A stretch of 64,000 nt of DNA from contig NZ_JAROCB010000005.1 of assembly GCF_030433675.1 (NCBI RefSeq), forward strand, positions 248,001 to 312,000, in the 5' to 3' direction. The notes below the pieces were generated by a model. It searched no databases and was not told the DNA's origin. It saw only the letters and a program-made list of their open reading frames with translations. The DNA is from Leifsonia virtsii (lineage in GTDB: Bacteria; Actinomycetota; Actinomycetes; Actinomycetales; Microbacteriaceae). Shown piece after piece: positions 45,148-53,586 of the stretch (within the stretch, counting starts at the first letter, position 1; each line of letters starts with the position of its first letter). Position numbers and translations under genes: made by a program.

Positions 45148-46115
45148 GCGATGTCCTGCTTTCGCTGCGTGCGGATGTAGATGAAGCCGAACACCAGCGC
45201 GATCACGATCAGCACGTTGCCGACCGCGGCCGCCGGGCTGAAGTCGGGCAGCGTCGACGCGAACCCGAGCTGGTACGACCAGGTGGCGAACGTCGTCGAG
45301 GCGATGCCGGGCCCGCCGCGGGTCATGATCCAGATGATGTCGAAGACCTTCAGCGTGTAGATCAGGCCGAGCAGCAGCGTGATCGCGGAGACCGGCCGCA
45401 GCAGCGGGAAGGTGATGCGCCAGAAGATCTGCCAGCCGTTCGCGCCATCCAGCGCCGCTGCCTCGTACAGGTCGGAGGGGATGTTCTGCAGCCCCGAGTA
45501 GATGATGACCAGGTTGAACGGGATGCCGATCCAGATGTTCGCGATGATCACGCTGGTCAGCGCCCAGTCGGGCGAGGTCAGCCAGTTGATGCCAGGGAGG
45601 CCGAACGCCTCCAGGGCTGCGTTGACCACGCCGGAGTCGCTGTTCAGCATCCACGACCAGGTGGAGGCGGACACGATCAGCGGCAGCAGCCACGGCACGA
45701 GGAACAGGGCGCGCAGCGTGGCGGAGAGGCGGAAGTTCTGGCGGAAGAACACCGCCAGCGCCATCCCGATCGTGAACTGGAACACGATCGAGATGATCGT
45801 GAACAGGGCCGTGTGCAGCAGCGCCGGCCCGAAGGTCGGGCTCTGGAACACCTTGATGTAGTTGTCGAAGCCGACGAACGGGGCGTCGCCCATGACGAAC
45901 GAGCGCACCGTGTAGTCGCGCACGCTCAGCTCGATGTTGCGGTAGAGCGGGAAGGCGTAGAACACCACGAGGTAGATCACCACGGGTGCCAGGAACGCCC
46001 AGGCCGCCCACTGGCCGGAGCGCCGGCGGCGCCGGGGAGCCGGCGGGGCGGCGTTCGACGCCACCCCGCCGTGGTCTCCGACAGAGCCGCGCGGTGCTGT
46101 CTGAATGGTTGTCAT
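45144..46115 (-). CDS. CUT1 ABC transporter permease (MalF type), GH127 operon
   Basis: 323 residues from the ATG at 46115. A long Arg-rich N-terminus precedes six spans; EAA loop 'DLYEAAALDGANGWQIFWRITFP'. The start lies 26 nt after the SBP stop, with no strong hairpin between, unlike the other importers here. No ATPase gene in the operon. Confidence 0.92.
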   Translation of the reverse strand: MTTIQTAPRGSVGDHGGVASNAAPPAPRRRRRSGQWAAWAFLAPVVIYLVVFYAFPLYRNIELSVRDYTVRSFVMGDAPFVGFDNYIKVFQSPTFGPALLHTALFTIISIVFQFTIGMALAVFFRQNFRLSATLRALFLVPWLLPLIVSASTWSWMLNSDSGVVNAALEAFGLPGINWLTSPDWALTSVIIANIWIGIPFNLVIIYSGLQNIPSDLYEAAALDGANGWQIFWRITFPLLRPVSAITLLLGLIYTLKVFDIIWIMTRGGPGIASTTFATWSYQLGFASTLPDFSPAAAVGNVLIVIALVFGFIYIRTQRKQDIA

Positions 46116-46141
46116 CGGTGTGCCTTCAGGTGTCGCGCGGG

Positions 46142-47398
46142 TTACTTCGTTGCGGCGGCCGCGGCCGACTGTGCGGCCTTCAGCGCGTCCGCCGGCGACT
46201 GCGAACCGCTCAGTGCGTTCTGCACCGCGCCCCACAGCTGCTGGGAGATCTTCGGGTACTTCGTGCCGAGGTTGTCGCTGGTGCGGCCCTTCGCGGCGGC
46301 GACGGCGTCGACCCAGGGCGCGAGCTCCGGGTTGGCGGCCACCTGCTCCTTCTGCGCGGCCGTGGTCGGCGCGATGTAGGAGAGGGTGGTGTCGGTCTTC
46401 ACGAAGCTCTCGGTGCTGGTGAGGCAGTCGGCGATCTTCTTCGACGTGGCGTAACGCGCGGTGTCCTTCTGCACCGGGATGGTCATGAACTCGCCGCCGG
46501 TCGGTGCCGGTGCGGACCCGCCGTCGATGCCGGGGATGTTCAGGATGCCGTAGTCGATGCCGGCCTTCTTCACGTTCCCGAGCTGCCAGGTGCCGTTCTC
46601 GCCGAACGCGAAGTCGCCGGTCGCGAACTCCTGCCACGAGGTGGTCTGGGTGTTGTTGATGACCGAGTTCGGCGCGTAGCCCTGCTTGACCCAGTCCGTC
46701 CAGAGCGACAGCGCCTGCACGGCCTTGTCGGAGTCCAGCTTCTTCAGGTCGGCTCCGGAACCCCAGAACCACGGCAGGAACTGGAAGCTGCCCTCCTCCG
46801 TGCCGATGGCCGAGAAGGTGATGCCCTTCTTGCCCGCGGCCTTCACCTTGGCGAGGGCGTCGGTGAGGCTGTTCCAGTCCTTGATGGAGGCGACATCCAC
46901 CCCTGCGGCGCTCAGCACGGCCTTGTTGTAGTACAGGGCCAGCGTGTTCGCGCCGATCGGGACGCCGTACGTCTTCCCGTCGAGCTCCCCGGCGGCCAGG
47001 ATGTTCTTCTGGATGTCCGAGGTGTCGAGCTTGTTCTCACTCGTCGTGGTCAGGATGCCGGCCTCCGCCAGCGTGGAGACGACCGGGTTGTCGACGAGCA
47101 GCAGGTCGGGCGAGCTGCCCTGCTGGCCGGCCAGGAGCGCCTTGTTGGTCAGGTCGCTGGTGTCGTAGCCGGTGCGCTTGACGGTGACGCCCGCCTTGGT
47201 GCCGCACTGCTCGACCAGCTTGGTCCAGTCGGCCGAGGCGTCGAACTGGGGGTACGGGTCCCAGAACGTGTAGGTTCCGCCGGCGCTGCTGCCGGAGCCG
47301 GAGCCCCCGCCGGAGCCGGAGCACGCGGACACTCCGCCGATGACGGCGGCCGCGAGCATGGCGGCGCCGATGAGGCGCACGCGCTTTGTTGCGATCAC
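46142..47398 (-). CDS. CUT1 sugar-binding lipoprotein, GH127 operon
   Basis: 418 residues from the GTG at 47398 (AAGGAGG site 7 nt upstream). Lipobox 'GGVSAC' (Cys about residue 26), followed by a Gly/Ser linker. MalE-like core 'YTFWDPYPQFDASADW' and 'GANTLALYYNKAVLSAAGVD'. It follows a lacI gene on the same strand after 73 nt with no evident promoter, so it is probably co-transcribed with it. Confidence 0.92.
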   Translation of the reverse strand: MIATKRVRLIGAAMLAAAVIGGVSACSGSGGGSGSGSSAGGTYTFWDPYPQFDASADWTKLVEQCGTKAGVTVKRTGYDTSDLTNKALLAGQQGSSPDLLLVDNPVVSTLAEAGILTTTSENKLDTSDIQKNILAAGELDGKTYGVPIGANTLALYYNKAVLSAAGVDVASIKDWNSLTDALAKVKAAGKKGITFSAIGTEEGSFQFLPWFWGSGADLKKLDSDKAVQALSLWTDWVKQGYAPNSVINNTQTTSWQEFATGDFAFGENGTWQLGNVKKAGIDYGILNIPGIDGGSAPAPTGGEFMTIPVQKDTARYATSKKIADCLTSTESFVKTDTTLSYIAPTTAAQKEQVAANPELAPWVDAVAAAKGRTSDNLGTKYPKISQQLWGAVQNALSGSQSPADALKAAQSAAAAATK

Positions 47399-47471
47399 AG
47401 TATTCCTCCTTGAATCGTGCATTGCTGGGTGTGGGTCCGCGGAGCCGTCTGCTGCTGCGTCTGGTCCGGGT

Positions 47472-48479
47472 CTATCGTGTGCTTCCGCGGATCGTGAGTT
47501 CCGGTGCGATGAACCGCGTGACCGGGGCTCCCGCGAGCTCCGGGGACGTGATCCGTCGCACCAGCTGCCGGACCGCTTGCTGGCCCAGCTGATCGGGCGA
47601 GCTCTCGACAGCCGTGTACGGCAGCGAGAACGTGCGCCCGAAGTCCTTCGAGTAGAGGCTGACCACCGAGAGGTCCTCGGGGACGCGGGTGCCGCGTCGC
47701 GCGAGCACCGACGGCAGCGCCGCGATGGTGGCGTCGTTGTGCACGACCAGCGCCGTGGCGTCGGGGCGTGCGTCCAGGATGGCGTTGATGCTGCGCCCGA
47801 TCGCCGGTTGCTGCGACTCGCCGTAGTAGGTGTGGATCTGCAGCCCGTAGCGCGCGCCGCGTTCGAGGGCCGCATCCCGGAAGCGCCAGCCGTACGCGCC
47901 GCCGCGGTCGAACACGTGGCGCGGGGGCGAGACGACGACGATCTCGCGGTGACCGAGCCCGTACAGGTGGTCGATCAGGATGCGCGCCGACTCGCCGAAG
48001 TCGAGGTCGAAGACGTCGAGACCCTCGGTGTGGCGGGGGAGCCCGACGAGCGCGCCGGGCTGCGGGGCGGCACGGAGCGTGTCGAGCCGTGGGTCCTCGT
48101 GGATCACATCGAGCAGCACGACGCCGTCGACCATCCCTGCGCTGGTGACGCGGCGCAGGGCTGCCGTGGCGTCCACCTCGGTGACCAGCAGGATGTCGTA
48201 GCCGAGCTCGCGGGCGGTGTCGGAGACGGGAAGGACGTACTGCAGCATGGCGGGCGCGAACTCGTCCTGATGGAACTGCGTGAGCAGGCCGATGACCATC
48301 GTCTGCGACGTGGCGAGGGCGCGGGCGCCGGCGTTCGCGGTGAACCCGAGGGCGGCGATGGCCTCGTCGATGCGCGCCCGGGTCGACGGCGAGATGGACC
48401 GCTTGCCGGAGAGGGCGTACGAGACGGTGCTGGGGGACACGCCCGCGTGGCGGGCCACATCCGTGATGGTGATCGCCAC
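47472..48479 (-). CDS. LacI-family regulator A of the GH127 operon
   Basis: 335 residues from the GTG at 48479 (GAAGGAGG site). HTH: 'ITITDVARHAGVSPSTVSYALSGKRSI'; hinge 'NAGARALATSQTMVIGLL'. It is a close paralogue of the next LacI (48886-49902) along its full length, for example 'DEFAPAMLQYVLPVS', 'FDLDFGE' and 'HNDATIAALPS'. Two TCGAA[C/G]CGGTTCGA operators lie 32-92 nt upstream. First gene of the operon with the importer, GH-G and GH127 enzymes. Confidence 0.92.
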   Translation of the reverse strand: MAITITDVARHAGVSPSTVSYALSGKRSISPSTRARIDEAIAALGFTANAGARALATSQTMVIGLLTQFHQDEFAPAMLQYVLPVSDTARELGYDILLVTEVDATAALRRVTSAGMVDGVVLLDVIHEDPRLDTLRAAPQPGALVGLPRHTEGLDVFDLDFGESARILIDHLYGLGHREIVVVSPPRHVFDRGGAYGWRFRDAALERGARYGLQIHTYYGESQQPAIGRSINAILDARPDATALVVHNDATIAALPSVLARRGTRVPEDLSVVSLYSKDFGRTFSLPYTAVESSPDQLGQQAVRQLVRRITSPELAGAPVTRFIAPELTIRGSTR

Positions 48480-48510
48480 GGCGCCTCCTCCTTCTCGTCC
48501 ATCGTCGTTG

Positions 48511-48571
48511 TCGAACCGGTTCGATCACCGTAGCGCCTCTTCGCGCCCAAATACAAGTCGAAGCGGTTCGA
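48511..48571. promoter_or_regulatory. Two LacI operators upstream of regulator A
   Basis: TCGAACCGGTTCGA (48511-48524, perfect) and TCGAAGCGGTTCGA (48558-48571), with centres 47 bp apart. The same 14-mer occurs at 50142-50155 before the secreted glycosidase, linking the two units. Confidence 0.8.
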
Positions 48572-48610
48572 CGGAATTGCCGCCGATTTCGCCGCTCGGT
48601 CCTGGCGACG

Positions 48611-48663
48611 ATTCGTGGCGAATCGCCGCGCTTCGTGACGAATAGCGCCCATTCGTCACGAAT
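48611..48663. repeat. Triple-palindrome intergenic element, copy 3
   Basis: Units ATTCGTGGCGAAT, CTTCGTGACGAAT and ATTCGTCACGAAT at 48611, 48631 and 48651: exact 20-bp period, with spacers CGCCGCG and AGCGCCC. Unlike copies 1 and 2, it lies behind a start codon rather than between convergent genes. Confidence 0.85.
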
Positions 48664-48721
48664 CGCCGCGACGCGCGGGCGCTGGCGCGTAGGTGCCGAA
48701 GCCATGGGCCGCGACATCCGT

Positions 48722-48770
48722 GGGGCGCAACACGCCGCAATGGCGCGTCGATGACGGCGTGTTGCGTCCC
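48722..48770. repeat. Long inverted repeat, 'CGCAACACGCCG' family, copy 2
   Basis: 16-bp arms at 48722-48737 and 48755-48770 with one mismatch, and a 17-nt loop as in the copy at 12736. Confidence 0.8.
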
Positions 48771-48885
48771 ATCGATTGCGGACGCGGCGCCCGGACGACG
48801 AAGTGGGTCGCCCCGGCGGAGACGGCACGCCCGGCGGGAGCCGCCCGGCTCCCCTCCGCGCCGAACGGGCGACGCCGGCGAGCGG

Positions 48886-49902
48886 CTATGCGGCCGGGCC
48901 TGTGCTGCCGCGGTCGGTGAGCGAGGGCTCGATCAGGCGGACCACGGGCACGCCGGCCTCGGCGGGATCCGCGATGCGGCGGATCAGTTGCTGCACGGCG
49001 AGCTGGCCGAGGCGGTCCGGCGAGGTCTCGACGGCGGTGTACGGCAGTGAGAAGGTCTGCCCAAACTCCCGCGAGAACACGCCGACCACGGAGAGGTCGT
49101 CCGGCGAGCGGAGTCCGCGGTCGTTCAGGTACGACGGGAGCGCGGCGATCGTCGCGTCGTTGTGCACGATCAGCGCGGTGGCAGCGGGGGAGGCCGCGAA
49201 AGCCGCGTCGAGCGACTCGCGGATCCCGGGCTGGCGCGAGTCGCCGTAGTGCGCCGTCAGATGGATGCCGTACCGGGCGGCGCGCTCGACGGCGGCATCC
49301 CGGAACCTCCAGACGTACGAGCCGCCGCGGGCCACGACGTGCTCGGGCGGCGTCATCAGGATGATGTCCCGGTGCCCGAGGTCGGCGAGGTGGTCGATCG
49401 CGAGCCGCGCGGCCTCGCCGAAGTCGAGGTCGAACGAGTCGAACCCCTCCGCGTCCCGGGCGTAGCCGATGAGCACGGCGGGCTGCGACGCGCGCCGGAG
49501 CGGCTCGAGGCGCACGTCGTCGTAGGTGACATCGAGCAGCACGACGCCGTCGACCATGTACGACGACGTGGTGCGGGTGACCGCGCCCACCAGGTCGGTG
49601 TCGGTCACCATCAGCAGGTCGAAGCCGTGCTCGCGGGCGGTCGTCGAGACGGGCAGCACGTACTGGAGCATCGCGGGGGCGAACTCGTCCTCCTGGAACT
49701 GCAGGTACAGGCCGAGCACGTTGGTCTGCGCGGTGGCGAGGGCCCTCGCTCCGGCGTTGGGGGTGAAGCCGAGCTCGTCGATGGCAGCCTGGATGCGCTC
49801 CCGGGTCTCGTCCGAGATCATCCGCTTGCCGGAGAGTGCGTACGAGACGGTGCTGCGGGAGACGCCGGCCGCGCGCGCGACGTCGCCGATCGTCGCCGCC
49901 AT
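48886..49902 (-). CDS. LacI-family regulator B (paralogue of A)
   Basis: 338 residues from the ATG at 49902, preceded by GGAGGGAGG. HTH: 'ATIGDVARAAGVSRSTVSYALSGKRMI'; core as in regulator A, with 'DEFAPAMLQYVLPVS', 'MVDGVVLLDV', 'FDLDFGEAAR' and 'FSLPYTAVETSPD'. Divergent from the secreted glycosidase gene across 286 nt that contain two TCGAACCGGTTCG-type sites. Near-identical recognition residues suggest that A and B share operators. Confidence 0.92.
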   Translation of the reverse strand: MAATIGDVARAAGVSRSTVSYALSGKRMISDETRERIQAAIDELGFTPNAGARALATAQTNVLGLYLQFQEDEFAPAMLQYVLPVSTTAREHGFDLLMVTDTDLVGAVTRTTSSYMVDGVVLLDVTYDDVRLEPLRRASQPAVLIGYARDAEGFDSFDLDFGEAARLAIDHLADLGHRDIILMTPPEHVVARGGSYVWRFRDAAVERAARYGIHLTAHYGDSRQPGIRESLDAAFAASPAATALIVHNDATIAALPSYLNDRGLRSPDDLSVVGVFSREFGQTFSLPYTAVETSPDRLGQLAVQQLIRRIADPAEAGVPVVRLIEPSLTDRGSTGPAA

Positions 49903-49972
49903 GCTGCCTCCCTCCGGGCTCGTCGGTGTCCCGATTCTCCCACGCCGGCCTCCGCCGACTCCGTCTGCCCGC

Positions 49973-50031
49973 CCGAGTTGCACGTCGTGGTCGCTATCCG
50001 CGTCGAATAGCGACCACGACGTGCAACTCGG
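49973..50031. repeat. 25-bp perfect inverted repeat
   Basis: Arms 49973-49997 and 50007-50031 pair without mismatch around a 9-nt loop. It lies in the divergent gap between regulator B and the secreted glycosidase, where no terminator is needed. The right arm begins CGAATAGCG, also seen in the triple-palindrome elements. Confidence 0.85.
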
Positions 50032-50074
50032 CCGCCGCGAGCGCAACGAACGACGTCTGCCCCGGGATCGCGCG

Positions 50075-50155
50075 TCGAACCGGTTCGCGACGGATTCCTT
50101 GACGTACGGCAACGGAGGGCGCTATTTTGCCGCTGAGTTAATCGAACCGGTTCGA
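50075..50155 (+). promoter_or_regulatory. Promoter and two LacI operators of the secreted glycosidase
   Basis: TTGACG (50099-50104) and TATTTT (50123-50128) at 18-nt spacing form a plausible promoter. It is bracketed by TCGAACCGGTTCGC (50075-50088) and TCGAACCGGTTCGA (50142-50155), allowing repression or looping by LacI A or B. Confidence 0.7.
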
Positions 50156-50188
50156 CGATTCGCCGGACCCCGATGCAAGGGAGCATCC

Positions 50189-53100
50189 ATGAAGCCGCCC
50201 CTCTCCGCTCACGACCCCTCCGGTCCTCCGCCGCAGCACTCGCTGCGCCGCCTCACCGCCGGAGTCGCGACCGCCGCGCTGATCGCCGCAGGCGGGGTCA
50301 TCGCCGCCCTGCCCGCCGAGGCCGCCCCGACCGCGGCGAACACCCTCACCGTCAGCGCCGACCAGCCCTTCCGGCCGGTGAGCCATGTCGCCACCGGCTC
50401 GCTCTACGGCCTCGCCAACGCGACGACCCCCTCCGACGCGCTCGTGCAGGCGATCAAGCCGAGCGAGTTCGTCATGAAGCCCATCGGGGGCAAGCAGCAG
50501 CCGACCGGCGACATCGGCGTGACCTGGCAGAAGGCCGCCGCCGCGGGAGCGAAGGTCGTCGACCGCCTCTCGGACTACTACGCGGGCTGGCCCTACCAGT
50601 TCAGCTGGAGCACGTGGGATCAGGTGGTGACCGACCACGTCCACCAGGTTCAGGCGTCCGGCATGACCAACCTCGCCGCCTACGCGCCGTGGAACGAGTC
50701 CGACAACACCTGGCTCGCGTCCAACGGCAGCTTCGAGGACTTCTGGACCCACACCTACCGCCTGATCCGCAGCCTCGACCCGACCACGCCGATCCAGGGT
50801 CCGTCGCTCTCGGACAACATCGGCGACATGCAGAACTTCCTGAACAATGCCGTCGCGACGAACACCGTCCCCGACATCCTCGCCTGGCACGAGCTCGAGA
50901 CCTCGTCGAAGATCGCCGGCGACGTGGCCAAGGTGGAGGCGATGGAGGATGCGCTCGGCATCCAGCGCCGTCCGATCGACATCGAGGAGTACGCCGCCCC
51001 CGCGGAGGTCGGCATCCCCGGATCGCTGGTCGGCTACATCTCCAAGTTCGAGCGGCTGGGCATCCGCAACGCCGAGCTGGCGTTCTGGAACCAGTCCGGC
51101 GCGCTCGGCGACCTGCTGACCGGCCAGGGCGGCAACCCCAACGGCGCCTACTGGCTGTACACCTGGTACGCCGGGATGAGCGGCGACATGGTCACCACGA
51201 CGCCACCCGCGAACAACAACTTCGACGCGGCCGCGGCCGTCACCTCCGACAAGAAGGAGGTCGACGTCATCACCGGCGGCACTTCCGGCACCGCGGGCAT
51301 CCGCATCGCGGGTCTCGACAAGCTCGCCGTCGGTTCGAAGGTGAACGTCAAGCTCGAGTTCACGCCGTCGTACGGTCGCACCGTGGCCGTCGCAGGACCG
51401 ACGACGATCTCGAACACCGCCTACACGGTCGGCGCCGACGGCTCCATCACCGTCCCCGTCGTGATGAACCCCGCCTACGGCTACCACCTGGTGGTCACCC
51501 CGGCGACCGACACCACCGACCTCTCCGGCACCTACACCGTGACCAACGTCAACAGCGGGCTCGCGCTCGACACGCAGGCGTCGGGCACCAGCGAGGGGAC
51601 TGTCGCGGTGCAGAGCGCTCCGGCGGCCGGCGGCAGCGCCACCCAGACGTGGAAGCTCGTCGCGGCCGGATCGGGGCTATACAAGATCGTCAACCCGGCG
51701 ACGGGACTGGTGCTCGGCATCCAGGGCGCCGCGACCTCCACAGGGGCACCGGCCGTGGTCTGGGGCGACAGCGGAAGCGACGACCACCTCTGGCAGGTGG
51801 TGCCGGACGGCAAGGGGAACTATCGCTTCGCCAACTACGGAACGGGTCTGGTGCTGGGCGTCGCGGGCATGAGCAAGGCGGCGGGCGCCGGCGTCATCCA
51901 GTGGACGGACGGCTCGGTCACCTCGGGCTGCACGGCCACCGGTCCACGCCAGCCGGGGAAGATCGGCTCCGCTCTCTCCTTCTGCAACAGCACCGCCTAC
52001 GCGACGCTGCCGACGGGGGCTGTCAGCAGCCTCACCGGCGACTACACGGTGTCGGCCTGGGTGAACCCGGCGAGCAACGCGTCGTGGCAGCGGCTATTCG
52101 ACATCGGCTCCAGCAGCAACGCCAGCATGTTCCTCACGCTCAACGACGGCACGGAGCTCCGCTACGCGATCACCACGAGCGGCGCGGGAGGCGAGCAGCG
52201 GCTGAACAGCAGTGCGAAGACGCTCCCGCTGAACCAGTGGTCGCTGGTCACGGTGACCGTCGCGGGCAGCACGGGCACGCTCTACGTCAACGGCCAGGTC
52301 GTCGCGACGAACGCGAACATGACGACGCACCCGTCGGCGTTCGGCCAGAGCACGCGCAATTACATCGGCAAGTCGCAGTACAGCAGCGACCCGGCGCTGA
52401 ACGCGACGGTGGACGACTTCAACATCTACGGCCGGGCGCTGAGCGCGGCCGAGGTGGCTGCGCTGGCCTCCGGTCAGGCGGGCAGCGGGGACGTCGTGCA
52501 CTACGCGTTCGACGAGGCAGGCGGCGCCACCCTCGTCGACTCCTCCGGTGCGGGCCGTAACGGCACCGTGGTCGCCGGCAGCTCGGCGACGACGAGCACC
52601 TCGGCCAACGACGCCCAGACCGCCGACCACTTCTGGACGCTGCACGCCGTGAGCGCGCCGGTCGCGCCGACAGGGGTCGCCGCCAGCGCGACCGCGTCCG
52701 CCGTGACGGTGAACTGGAGCCCGGCAGCGGACGACGGTGGCTCTCCGGTCACGGGCTACCGCGTCTACCGCGACGGCGTCGCCGATCCGGTCGCCACGGT
52801 CTCGGGCGACGCCACGTCCGCTTCGGTCACCGGCGTGTGGCCGGGCGACACCGCACGCTTCGCGGTGTCGGCGGTGAACGCCGCAGGCGAGAGCGCGAAG
52901 TCGGACTGGAGCAGCCCGGTCGTCGTCCCGGACGGCTCGACCGCGAAGCCCGGCCAGGCGGTGCTGTCGAACGACAACGGGTGGGACACCGGCCTCAAGG
53001 ACGGCGACTACAACGTGGTGATGAACCTGTGGTGGGGCGAGGAGGGGTCGATCTACCGCCTGTACGAGAACGGGACGCTGATCGCGACGAAGCAGCTCGC

Positions 53101-53521
53101 GTTCGGCGGCGTCGGGGCGCAGAGCGCATCCATCCCGGTGCACGGCAAGCCCAACGGCACCTACGTGTACACGGGCGAGCTCGTGAACGCGACGGGGACG
53201 ACCGCGACCACCAGCACCACGGTAAAGGTCACCGACGCGAACCCCGGCACGCCGGTGCTCAGCAACGACGACTGGAGCGGCGGCGGCACCTACACGGTGA
53301 CCGCGAACCTCTGGTGGGGCACCAACGCCACGTCGTACACGTTCTACGAGAACGGCGTCGCCGTCGGGCAGGGGGCGCTCACCGCGAGCACCCCGAACGC
53401 GCAGACCGCGACGCTCAAGGTGGAGGGGAAGGACAAGGGCACGTACGTGTACCGGGTCGACTTCGCCAACGCCGCCGGCACGACGAGCAGCAAGACGATG
53501 ACGGTGACCGTCACCAAGTAG
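50189..53521 (+). CDS. Secreted multidomain glycosidase (GH-A barrel, lectin, LamG, FN3, Ig-like)
   Basis: 1110 residues from the ATG at 50189. Signal peptide to about residue 46. Residues 60-340: TIM barrel of clan GH-A type with acid/base Glu170 in 'APWNESDN' and probable nucleophile Glu266/267 in 'IDIEEYA'. Residues 341-440: beta-sandwich. Residues 445-577 and 805-821: ricin-type beta-trefoil ('TWKL', 'HLWQV', 'HFWTL'), interrupted by a LamG-like jelly roll at about 580-800. Then FN3 (about 825-915) and two Ig-like repeats (about 925-1110, 'NLWWG' in each). Extracellular; likely feeds the GH127 operon, with which it shares operators. Confidence 0.85.
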   Translation: MKPPLSAHDPSGPPPQHSLRRLTAGVATAALIAAGGVIAALPAEAAPTAANTLTVSADQPFRPVSHVATGSLYGLANATTPSDALVQAIKPSEFVMKPIGGKQQPTGDIGVTWQKAAAAGAKVVDRLSDYYAGWPYQFSWSTWDQVVTDHVHQVQASGMTNLAAYAPWNESDNTWLASNGSFEDFWTHTYRLIRSLDPTTPIQGPSLSDNIGDMQNFLNNAVATNTVPDILAWHELETSSKIAGDVAKVEAMEDALGIQRRPIDIEEYAAPAEVGIPGSLVGYISKFERLGIRNAELAFWNQSGALGDLLTGQGGNPNGAYWLYTWYAGMSGDMVTTTPPANNNFDAAAAVTSDKKEVDVITGGTSGTAGIRIAGLDKLAVGSKVNVKLEFTPSYGRTVAVAGPTTISNTAYTVGADGSITVPVVMNPAYGYHLVVTPATDTTDLSGTYTVTNVNSGLALDTQASGTSEGTVAVQSAPAAGGSATQTWKLVAAGSGLYKIVNPATGLVLGIQGAATSTGAPAVVWGDSGSDDHLWQVVPDGKGNYRFANYGTGLVLGVAGMSKAAGAGVIQWTDGSVTSGCTATGPRQPGKIGSALSFCNSTAYATLPTGAVSSLTGDYTVSAWVNPASNASWQRLFDIGSSSNASMFLTLNDGTELRYAITTSGAGGEQRLNSSAKTLPLNQWSLVTVTVAGSTGTLYVNGQVVATNANMTTHPSAFGQSTRNYIGKSQYSSDPALNATVDDFNIYGRALSAAEVAALASGQAGSGDVVHYAFDEAGGATLVDSSGAGRNGTVVAGSSATTSTSANDAQTADHFWTLHAVSAPVAPTGVAASATASAVTVNWSPAADDGGSPVTGYRVYRDGVADPVATVSGDATSASVTGVWPGDTARFAVSAVNAAGESAKSDWSSPVVVPDGSTAKPGQAVLSNDNGWDTGLKDGDYNVVMNLWWGEEGSIYRLYENGTLIATKQLAFGGVGAQSASIPVHGKPNGTYVYTGELVNATGTTATTSTTVKVTDANPGTPVLSNDDWSGGGTYTVTANLWWGTNATSYTFYENGVAVGQGALTASTPNAQTATLKVEGKDKGTYVYRVDFANAAGTTSSKTMTVTVTK

Positions 53522-53533
53522 AAGGGACGCGAG

Positions 53534-53566
53534 AGGGCGGGACCGGCGCTGTGCCGGTCCCGCCCT
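53534..53566. terminator. Bidirectional terminator
   Basis: Perfect 14-bp GC-rich arms (53534-53547 with 53553-53566, loop GCTGT), centred between the convergent stops at 53521 and 53587. No T-run, as usual in this genome type. Confidence 0.8.
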
Positions 53567-53586
53567 TCCGTGTCAGCGGCGGTGGA

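Larger units (their letters stand above)
48480..48885. promoter_or_regulatory. 406-nt intergenic region between tandem lacI genes
   Basis: No gene. It contains two LacI operators (48511-48524, 48558-48571), the third triple-palindrome element (48611-48663) and copy 2 of the CGCAACACGCCG inverted repeat (48722-48770). The operon promoter must lie near 48500-48580. Nothing else recognised in 48771-48885. Confidence 0.7.

Noticed and set aside
47399-47471. Separate promoter for the GH127-operon binding protein
   Set aside because: The 73-nt gap shows no operator or promoter-like boxes; co-transcription with regulator A is simpler.
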